Below, piece by piece: positions 51,677-64,000 of a stretch of 64,000 nucleotides of DNA. Source of the stretch: Ilyonectria destructans (taxonomy: Eukaryota > Ascomycota > Sordariomycetes > Hypocreales > Nectriaceae); assembly GCA_020740775.1 (NCBI GenBank), contig JAHEWK010000024.1, forward strand, positions 496,001 to 560,000, read 5' to 3'. The notes under the pieces were generated by a model. The model had not been told where the DNA came from. It searched no databases and saw only the letters and a list, made by a program, of their open reading frames with translations. The translations under genes and the position numbers were made by a program. Position 1 is the stretch's first letter, and each line of letters opens with the position of its first letter.

Positions 51677-53426
51677 CTATACCTGCAGACTAACGTGATC
51701 CATCTCGTGCTTCTTCTCCACCTCCTCGACTCGGCGCTCCAGATCCAGGCCAGCCTCAAACTTGGCCATGTCCATGTGGGGCACAAAGAGAGGAGCCTCA
51801 GTGAAGAGATAGCGCATCTCCTCGAGAGGTCGCTTGGCGGTCTCAGGGAGAACAGCCCAGAAGAAGAGGGCGTTGGTGAAGTTGCAGACCTAAGATGACA
51901 TGTGAGTGATTGGTCGCGAGGGTGACATGGTTTGGCACTTACGATGAAGAGGATGTACCATCTCCATCCAATGCCGTGCTTGTCGTCGAGAGCAACGGAA
52001 GTGGTCTGGCCAATCATGGTGTTGAAGGCAAAGGACGTCATGGTCGCAATGGAAACACCCTTGGATCGGGTCTTGGTGTCGAAGATCTCGGCAGGGATGA
52101 TCCATGAAAGAGGACCACAAGTTGCGCTGAAAGAGAAGTTGTACAACCAAGTCATGGCGATGAAGCCCCAGGCGGCGCTTCCGTTGGAGTTGTCGGAGCC
52201 AGGAGGGAACTTGGCAAGCAGGATAGTGGCAATGATGAAGCACACGCCGTTGCCAATGTTGCCCCAGATGAGTGGCCAGCGACGACCGAACTTGTCGATG
52301 AACAGGATGCAAAGGAACTGAGCAACCAGGGCGATGACGGAGGAGATGGCCTGGTAGCGGAGCGTCTCGTCGCCGGCGATGCCGATCTTGCTGTAGATGG
52401 TGACGGAGTAGTACTGGATGGCACTGACACCGGTCATCTGGATGGAGGCCTGCAGGGCGCAGGCGAGAAAGAGGCGACGGAAGCAGCTGCGGTCGGTGAA
52501 AAGCTCCTTGTAGCTCTTGGCCTCGACTTCGTGCTCGCGGGCAATAGTCTCCTGGATCTGGTCGAACTCGGCGCGCACCCAAGCATCATCGGTGTTGCCG
52601 CCGGAGTGCAGGCGGGCGAGCGTCTGGAGACCTTCATCGACACGGCCGTGGTCGATGAGCCATCGTGGCGACTCGGGGAAGAACAGAATCAGCAGGGCGA
52701 GGATGAGGGCAGGGATCATCTGGATGCCCAGCGAGACACGCCACTGGCGGGAGTCGTGGTCGCTGAAGCCGATATAGGTACCTGGGGAACAGGGGTCAGC
52801 ATTCGTGATGGAGGCGTATTTGGAGCTTGGGATAGTCATTACCATATGAGATCCACGCAGCAGACAGGGCACCAACTCCAAGCATGAACTGCTGAAGGGC
52901 GGTGACTCGGCCTCGGATGCTAGGGTGGCACAGCTCGGCCTGGTACAGGGGGATGATCATGGTGAGATAACCAACACTATGAAGCAGGTCAGTTTCTGAT
53001 CGAACTAATACAAGATTACACGGTTAACTCACCCAACACCAGCAAGGCATCGTCCGGAGTACAGGTACCTGATGTTCTGGGCGCCGGTCTGCAGGGCTCC
53101 GCCGACAAGGAAGATACAGGCGCCGATGAGGATGGTCATCTTTCGGCCGAGACGGTCGCCCGTGGGACCCGCAAACATGGCGCCGAAAAAGGCGCCACCG
53201 GTGAAGATGGAGACGACGGCTCCGCTGCGGGAGGGTTAGCTGAGCCGGGGGGTATGACGTTTCATGAGGCAACATACACTTCGTCGGGGTTGTCTCCAAA
53301 GGTCTTCTTGAAGTTGCCAGACGCAATGGCCTCGGCGATGACTCCCAGGTCGTAACCGTACAGGAGAGAACCGAGCGAGGCGAAGACGCTCACAAGGAAC
53401 TGGTACCACTTTGGTGGGAGAGCCAT
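51677..53426 (-). CDS. MFS sugar transporter
   Basis: Plasma-membrane monosaccharide (hexose-type) permease of the sugar porter family. Five exons on the minus strand (53426-53278, 53224-53033, 52976-52843, 52781-51943, 51889-51677) with consistent phases give 508 aa and 12 expected helices. Seen: GSLLYGYDLGVI at helix 1, the loop-2 motif GDRLGRK, PLYQAELCHPSIRGR after helix 4, PESPRWL in the central loop, QMTGVSAIQYYSVTIY, the second RRW loop motif DKFGRRWP, and PETAKRPLEEM at the end of helix 12. All family signatures are intact. The specific sugar cannot be read from sequence. The start ATG gives the normal short cytosolic N-terminus (MALPPKWYQFLV). Confidence 0.93.
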
Positions 53427-57397
<3,971 letters not shown>

Positions 57398-60387
57398 TGG
57401 GCGGGTGTTCCGGATAACGGTTTCGACTGTCTGTAACCCTTGGGGTCCTTCTATGGTCTGGTCGTTGGTGGTATTTGGAGTGGCTCGTTTAACAGGGTTC
57501 CTCGATGGGTTTTTCTGGTTGGCAATTTAGTTTAGAAGGTTAGGGTTACGAGTACGAAACTGCGAAATGATTGATGAAATTGGTCCCGTTCCGTTGCTAG
57601 CCGTATTTTAATGCTTGTAATTACGGGGTAACTGGACGATATTTGTTGAAATCCCACCAAGGTCTCCCGTTGCCGCATGTTGTTTTAGTTTCGATGTTTG
57701 GTAGGGTTCGAGCTTTCTTCGTGTAGATGCGAGCAACAGGATTGTGAAATTACACTCGCTACCATACATCATCACACCCACTGTCAAGAACCGTTCAAAT
57801 TTTCCCAAAGGGCGTTGGCATTTACCTTGAATACAATTTAAACATGAATAAATCATAAATAAACTAAAATTACCGCGAAATTATCACCTACAATATTGAA
57901 ACATATGTCACCCCCGATTCCTAGGATCGTGTCCAGGTTTCCAAGCTCAGACAGAAGAAGGCAGGTCTAGGGTAGGCACCGTGCCAAGCCCGAGCCGAAA
58001 ACAGTCCCACAACTGACCGGCGGTAGAAATTGAGCATCGGACTTAGCTCAGTCTAATTATGGAAGGCGGCGCTTAAAACCCCATCAACAAGCCGTGTAAG
58101 TTTTCTAATTCTGGGAATCTTGGGGCCTTGGTATCGCTCGGAAATAGGTGCATGTCTCTCACTCTTAGCGACGCCCTCACCTGTGCCTTCCGGTGGACGA
58201 CGTCGTGAGATAATTTGACATCGGATGGTTGCTGCAAAGTACACGTCGACATGGTGATCATCCCATCAGTCAATGCATCTGCCGCTTAGGCTTGGCAGTC
58301 TTCTCCAGCGTCCCAGCCCACAGGCCAGAGCCATTCTGCGACGAACAGGCGGGCATCCATGCGTGGCAGACGAAATCAAACTTCAGGTAGCCACTCGCCC
58401 ACTGAACTGACCAGTAGTGCAGCCCCCCCGGCACAAACATGGCTCTACCCTCAAGCCAGAAACATCGTCAGAGTCCACGACACCAGGCGGCTCCGTCCCG
58501 TCTTTGTTCGCCCTCAGGTGCTCGCAGGTCCCCCGGCTCGACCTGAAACTGCCCCCGTGCGTCAGTACACGCCTGGCGCTGCTCAGTGACCCATTGTTAT
58601 GGCCTCGCAAGCGCTTGCCCGCCTGGCTCGTGGATGCTCAACATGCCAGAGATCCATCCCCAGGTACAGCCTGTGAGGGGAGAGCGGGCTTTGGAGAGTG
58701 CCAAGTATCTCGCCCGCAGATGCCGGTGGGGAGATACACGCGAGCTCAGGCGCCCAATCACACACCGCGACGTCTCCAAAAATAGCACCGCTAGCTCCAT
58801 CGGGCGCCGCTTAATTTTGAGTTAAACGCGCGCCTGCACACGACGGGCCAATTGGGCGGCCGCAACCCCACACCAGCTCGCGCCCCTCGATTTTCCACGT
58901 TGAGCACTCAACACCAAAGGTCCGGTGTTAAGCAGATTTGGCCCTTTCTTTCTCTTGGACGTTGGCGATCCCGTCCCGCAAGCTCTAGAACCCTGCGGTA
59001 CATGCTCCTTGTACCCCCCCTGTAAAGTTTCTCTTTGATGCCTCCGTTCCTTCAATGATGCGCATGTCGCACCGGCTCGGCTCCTCCCCGCCCCTGGCAT
59101 TCCCGTTGCCGCTGCAGACCTTCCCGCGCCGCCCCAACTCGTTCGTGGCCGGCTGAACAGAAGAGGCTCTCCCTTCCAAGACACCAGTGGGCGCATTATC
59201 TCGATACCCTTCCCACCCCGGTCCCCACCACGCCATGCCATGCCATGCAATGCAACGACCCCGTTCATTTCCTTAGGCGCCACCATCTCGCCGCACCGTG
59301 GGTGGGATGTCTCTGTGCAGCCCCCCCGAGCCTGATGTCATGGAAGCCTCTGAAACCTGCACGATGGCTGGCTCTGGGGTGCTTCAGGATCTGCTGGACC
59401 CTCGTGCTCGTCCGCTTCCGTCTTGTTAGTCTGTTAGCCCACCGCATTCGAACAGGACCACGCCATCGCCGCAACAACCGCCAGCCGACGACGATCCCCG
59501 TCTCGCACCAAAAGTCCGGTAGCTCTCTGTCAGTCCGCTGCCCTGACCGCCACGCACCCACTCGCTGGCGCTTCCTCATACCATTCCGTACCGCATGTGA
59601 AATCCCCCGTCTTGGACCCTCTGCCCACTGTCAGGAGACCCTCCGGACTCCCGCCCCGTAGCCGCCCTCCCGGGAGCCTCCTAACCGCCCATCTGCCAGA
59701 CAGCCGCCTCGCCGACCAATATCAGCGGCCCATTCGCGGCATACTCTCTGCCCCAGACACAAGTGTGTCGTTTCATTTCCCCTTTCGTAGCCTTGTCTCG
59801 TTTCAGCGACGCAGCCGCCCACGGCGAGATTGGTCTTTGTCTTTTGCCTCTCATCTGCGATCCACCCGCGGCCGCTCCGCGAGCTTAAAGCTGCTTCATA
59901 TCCGGCCCTCTCACGGCCTCAGTCTCCTCTCTCTCCTCTCCAAACACGCTCTCGCTCCACTACCAAGTTCCATCTTTTTTCCTATTTTCCTTTTCCTATT
60001 TTCCTAAGTCTCTCGGTCTCATTCGTCTCTGTCACGTTTTCCTCTGTCGCTTTCCTGACCAGCCGGGCCTCGAATTCGCTTTCTCATCCTCGTCTCCTTG
60101 CCCCGTTCGCTATCTCCTTACTCCTTATACCTTTATATGACCGTCCGGACCCTCTTGTTTCGGCCGATTCTCTAGACCACGGCCCACCTCGACGAGACCA
60201 AGATAGACCAGGCCGGTTGACCCAGGCCTTTACCCTCTTTCCACGCGCCTAATCGGTAATATCCTCACCTCGCTTCAAGGATCCGACAACATCCCGGACA
60301 TTTATCTCTTCCTTGTCACCAATAGACCTTGGAACCATTCGTTCTACCTTGTCCATCATCCCCACCATACAATTACTTCCATCCACC
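57398..60387. other. Long intergenic region and leader of the Myb gene
   Basis: About 3 kb. From roughly 59250 to 60387 the plus strand is strongly CT-rich and resembles a long 5' untranslated leader of the Myb/SANT gene, with several upstream open frames (for example 59597-60007, 59830-60252) whose translations are Ser/Leu/Pro-rich and not protein-like. The left part contains nothing recognised. Confidence 0.5.
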
Positions 60388-61522
60388 ATGCCGAAACACA
60401 CCAGGAACTCGAGCAGCTCTCACAGCCGCTACGGAGCCCCAATGCCCGTCTCTCTCGCACCTTCTCCTCTGTATAGCCAGCAACGCATGGCTATGCCCAG
60501 CAACTACTACAACGTCCCCACCACCTCCGCCTCCTCCATGGCGCTGCAGGCTCAGGCCCAGGTCCAGCAGCCTAACTACGACTCGTACGCGGCAAGCACT
60601 GCGTCCGCCGTCTCCGTCCCGCCTCCCGTTCAACACCGCGCCAGCTCAGGAGCCTGGACGCCGCAGGATGACCAGCAGCTCTTGAGTGCGCGCATGCAGG
60701 GCCTCAACTGGGGTCAGATCCAGGCCAACTTCTTCCCGACCAAGACGCCCAATGCTTGCCGCAAGCGCCATGAGCGATTGATGGAGCGCAAGGGTTCGGA
60801 CGACTGGGACAACCAGAAGCTTCAGCGACTTGCCCGTGAGTACATGAGCATGCGCAAGGAGATCTGGAGCGGCCTCGCTGCCCGAACTGGAGAGAAGTGG
60901 AATGTCGTGGAGCAAAAGGTAAGATATCTTCCTCAATAACCTCAACCTCCTATGTCTTGTATTCACAGACTAACCCATGCCTCCTCTCCAACAGTGCATG
61001 TCCAACGGCCTCAAGAATCTGCAAAGCGCCGCCCGGGCCGCTGCCCGCCGCGACCGCCTCGAGTCAGGCGGTGCTCTCTCAGGGTATGACGACGACAGCG
61101 GCATCTCCGGCATGGGCCTGACCCCGGTTGACGAACTAGACGCATCCTATAGTAGCCCCGAGACGACGTCGTCGGTAATGCACTCGGCACACTCCAGCAC
61201 GGCTTCGGCTGCGGCCACGTACCAGGCCATGCAGCAGCAGCAACAGCAACAACAGCAGCAGCATCAGCCTCACACCCACATGGCGGCGCTCGGCGCGAAT
61301 CCCGCAGCGTACGGCATGGGTGCGTACGGAGCCGGCTACGGAGGTCACGGATACTCATCGAGTGTGAGCTCTACTGCCAGCGTCGGACATGGATACGGAG
61401 CGCACGCCGGCAATGGTCACAGCCAGGGAAACAGCCCGTATCTGAGCACACACCGACCCCAGAGCTCAGATATGACCCTCGGGGCCATCATTAATAGGCC
61501 CCGTGGTGGCCCTGGTGTCTGA
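60388..61522 (+). CDS. Myb/SANT-domain DNA-binding protein
   Basis: Exons 60388-60918 and 60995-61522 join in phase 0 across a 76-bp intron (GTAAGA, CTAAC, ACAG), giving 352 aa. The first 85 residues are Ser/Tyr/Gln-rich. A Myb/SANT repeat follows (about 88-135) with the regular tryptophan spacing: GAWTPQDDQQLLSARMQGLNWGQIQ and the ending CRKRHERLM. A second, partial helical repeat (EIWSGLAARTGEKWNVVEQKC) completes a pair of Myb-like units. The C-terminal half has a glutamine tract (about 61230-61265) and Gly/Tyr/His-rich repeats, consistent with a transcription activator. Nuclear role inferred; target genes unknown. The very long CT-rich leader suggests translational control. Confidence 0.88.
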
Positions 61523-62335
61523 GTGAGGACCGGTTTTAGCTGAAGGCACACTTGCACCACGACACACACACGCACACACACAACACTCATACCGCCCACA
61601 ATACTCATACTCTCAACCACCATCTTCCTCTACGCTCGTCCTCAACACTCTTCCTCTACACCCTCCCTCATTCCCTTATTACTCCTCTTGGCTTTCCCTT
61701 TACACAGAGATTCCCACCACTCGCCGCTATTCCTCCTCAGTCATTTTGGACACGACCACCAATCACTCCCGCGCCATCAGTCCTTTCAGTCTGCGTTTTT
61801 TTTATTGTTCCTCTGCATGGCGAGAAGCCCCAGGTTACGGTGTTCACGGCGCTCTGGATAACGATACGATGATGATCAGCAACCTTGCCATTTTTCCTGC
61901 TTTTTTAGTCTTTCTTTTTCCGTTGCTTGTTTTCAGTGGAGTTGGTTGGAAGGTTGCGTAATGGTACTTTTTTGGTTTTCCCTTTTGGTTTCCCTTTGTT
62001 TTCCAAAATGGTGGCAACTGGCCGAGACGACTTTCACTTGTCTTGTACACTAGAGATAGAAATACCAGGGCATGCGGATGGATGATGGCATTGAATCTAG
62101 AATCTTGGAACTAGGTCCCCGCACTGAGAATACAACTTTTGCCTGTTTTTGTTCATTGTTTGTCTCCGTCTTTTGAGTCTCATATATAACCTAGATATAG
62201 TCTACAATGATGTTGAGTTCGTTTGCAAAAGAAGTGTGACAAAACGAACCACGTCTCGGTGAGGCGGATGCCAGGTCTTGTCACATCCACTGAATGCCGC
62301 CCTGTCAATCATACATCTGTTTTACATTGCCGTCA
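61523..62335. other. Convergent 3' region with a CA microsatellite
   Basis: About 810 bp between convergent genes. An interrupted (CA)n tract lies at 61562-61590, followed by CT-rich and T-rich 3' flanking sequence. No gene recognised. Confidence 0.5.
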
Positions 62336-63886
62336 TCACCTCGACGGCTTGGCGTCTTGCAACCGACTGCTTGAGGTCTCTGCCGCCATGATTACCATCT
62401 CATCCAATTCCTCCTCTTCCCATTCGCCTTCATCCTCGCCGAATACGCTGTTCCAAGCCCTGGTCCACATACCCTTCTTATGCAGAAGAGCCAAGATCAT
62501 TACGCCGGGCAGATGCCAGACACTCGCCCAAAACAAGCTTCTGGCGCTGCCATGGTGGCCATCGTGTTGCCAGAAGCGCACGGACTCCCAAAGGAGCCAG
62601 GCGTTGATGGGGAAACTTGTCACAGCAAATGACCATTCAGTGACGCCCACAGCGCATAGCGACACACAGAGAGGGATGAAAATGAGACTGTATCGGAGGG
62701 CAACCCGGGAGTTGCGCTTGGGGTTCGTCCATGCTAGCATGCGAAGGCCAGCGGCCTTGTACTCCTCTCGGATGGGCCAGCTGAGGGCCATGAAGTGGGG
62801 GAACTGCCAGGCAAAGAGAAGCCCTGCCATAAGCCAACCACCAATAGACGAACCGTCGTTGGCAAACAAAAGTTCTCGCCAGGAGCCATCTTTAGTGGCA
62901 GCTTCACCAGCCGCAGCAGCCCAGCCCATCAGAGGAGGAATACCACCCACGACAGCGCCAATCCAGGTATTAAAAGCTGTTATGCGCTTGAGCGGGGTGT
63001 ACATGCCGGCATATATAAAAATATTGGCGAGACCTAGGAACGAAACGGTTGGGTTGACACCAACATACAAGGCTCCCACCCCGGTGGCTCCGGCCAGGAT
63101 AGCGAAGGCTACGGCGCCTCGTGTCGAGATGAGGCGTCTCACTAAGGGACGGTTTCGAGTTCGGCTCATCTTGGCGTCGGTGGCGGGCTCGTAAAGCATG
63201 TTGAAGGCGTTCGCGCTAGCTGAGCAAAGTGTGGTACCGGTCGTGAGGAAGAGCAATGTCAATGGGCTTAGGCTTGGCGTTTCGGTAGTACTCGGAGCTA
63301 GCATCTCGGGGACTGGATAGAGCGCATAGGAAGCCATGGCCGATAGCACGACGAGCATGGTCAATCGAGGTTTTGAGAGTGACATTAAGATCGAAATAGT
63401 GCGGCGGATGGAGTTGGTCGGTTGCGCGGCTGCGTGGGAGGTCAATTGCGACGAGGCATCGAGCGGGAGAGGCTTTTCTCCGTCCGCGGCGGCGGCAGCG
63501 GCAGCGGCAGCGCGCCTTTGAGCTTGTCGGCGGCGATGAGGGGCGATATTCGAGTCGAATTGGGAGGATTCGGAGGAGGAAGAGATTGCTGAGTCGGCAG
63601 CTTCGGGGGTCGAGGCGGTGGTGGCCGTGGACGATATGCCACCATTGGCACGGCGGGACACGATGAAATCGAGGCAATTGGATCGCTCAAAGAGGCGATT
63701 GGATAGGAAGAAGGCAGGGCCCCTCAATGGCAGGACAGCGAGCATTCGGGGCGCCTGAAAGGCCGCAGGTGACGACATCCATCGTCGCACGATCGGCGAC
63801 GCAGCAGGGCTGCTATGAGGGGCTCCGGAGAGCACTCTCCAGGATTGGAGCTCCGTGGCGGGGACGAGACATCGTGGTGGTCGCAT
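62336..63886 (-). CDS. COX10: Heme O synthase (protoheme IX farnesyltransferase)
   Basis: Inner-mitochondrial-membrane enzyme that adds a farnesyl group to heme B, the first step to heme A for cytochrome c oxidase. A single exon of 516 aa from ATG 63886. The Arg/Ser/Ala-rich N-terminus, lacking acidic residues over the first 60 positions, is a typical mitochondrial targeting sequence and includes a poly-Ala tract (RRAAAAAAAAADGE). The UbiA-type core follows with LSKPRLTMLVVLSAMASY, the Asp-rich motif NAFNMLYEPATDAKMSRTRNRPL, YTPLKRITAFNTWIGAVVGGIPPLMGW and WQFPHFMALSWPIREEYK. All signature residues appear intact. The extended acidic C-terminus (GEDEGEWEEEELDEM) is a lineage-typical addition. 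Confidence 0.95.
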   Translation of the reverse strand: MRPPRCLVPATELQSWRVLSGAPHSSPAASPIVRRWMSSPAAFQAPRMLAVLPLRGPAFFLSNRLFERSNCLDFIVSRRANGGISSTATTASTPEAADSAISSSSESSQFDSNIAPHRRRQAQRRAAAAAAAAADGEKPLPLDASSQLTSHAAAQPTNSIRRTISILMSLSKPRLTMLVVLSAMASYALYPVPEMLAPSTTETPSLSPLTLLFLTTGTTLCSASANAFNMLYEPATDAKMSRTRNRPLVRRLISTRGAVAFAILAGATGVGALYVGVNPTVSFLGLANIFIYAGMYTPLKRITAFNTWIGAVVGGIPPLMGWAAAAGEAATKDGSWRELLFANDGSSIGGWLMAGLLFAWQFPHFMALSWPIREEYKAAGLRMLAWTNPKRNSRVALRYSLIFIPLCVSLCAVGVTEWSFAVTSFPINAWLLWESVRFWQHDGHHGSARSLFWASVWHLPGVMILALLHKKGMWTRAWNSVFGEDEGEWEEEELDEMVIMAAETSSSRLQDAKPSR

Positions 63887-64000
63887 GTTCGCCTGGCGCT
63901 CGGTTCATGGCGTCCCGAGGGAAATCTCAATCCATTACCGGCGCGCGGGAGTTGGGAAAAGGAGAGGTGGTGCAGCGGCGCCTGGCGCGATGTTGGCTGT
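63887..64000. other. Start of the COX10 promoter
   Basis: The last 114 bp of the window lie directly upstream of COX10 and contain no other feature. Confidence 0.5.

Overview
The window is nuclear DNA of a filamentous ascomycete. Genes are split by short introns (about 42-150 bp) with GT...CTRAC...YAG signals, coding sequence is GC-rich at third positions, 5' leaders are long and pyrimidine-rich, and the gene set is typical of Pezizomycotina (HET domain, NACHT/NLR relic, Zn2Cys6 regulator, GH51 arabinofuranosidase, phosphoketolase). Sordariomycetes, perhaps Hypocreales, is my best guess from protein flavour; the exact genus cannot be read from the sequence. All exon boundaries given here were inferred by eye from splice signals plus reading-frame continuity.

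Layout. 0-20 kb is mostly conserved housekeeping: a tRNA-Arg(UCG) with an interrupted neighbour copy, 1-Cys peroxiredoxin, a kelch/BTB protein, a cysteine-rich single-pass membrane protein with a decayed tandem copy, a FAT1-type very-long-chain acyl-CoA synthetase, GPI transamidase subunit PIG-S, and a small four-helix membrane protein. 20-34.4 kb is an accessory island. It holds a regulator with both a Zn2Cys6 cluster and a C2H2-like finger, a NACHT-type NLR relic riddled with stops, a solo LTR, and three genes that together carry four copies of one unusual zinc-finger module (ACP[FY]..C, [KR]QH or RH..H, CPxC..H) followed by a W-rich segment. One of these genes is fused to a HET domain and another carries predicted membrane segments. 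The 10-bp palindrome CACAATTGTG occurs upstream of all three and I found no other exact copy in the window.

35-44 kb looks like a small metabolic neighbourhood: phosphoketolase, a class-C-beta-lactamase-like serine hydrolase (with a nearby relic of the same gene), an NAD(P)-binding epimerase-like protein and a type I Baeyer-Villiger monooxygenase. The last three share CGG-N3-CCG palindromes in their upstream regions, which suggests one zinc-cluster regulator and a ketone to ester to acid route. 44-48 kb is mostly intergenic, with a second solo LTR and a PD-(D/E)XK-nuclease-like protein whose catalytic motif looks eroded.

48.7-64 kb returns to conserved genes: an alpha/beta hydrolase, an MFS sugar transporter, an intracellular-type GH51 alpha-L-arabinofuranosidase (which could use sugar released or imported by the transporter pathway, though no operon-like link is implied), a Myb/SANT protein with a glutamine tract, and COX10 (heme O synthase). 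No CRISPR, rRNA or complete transposon was seen.
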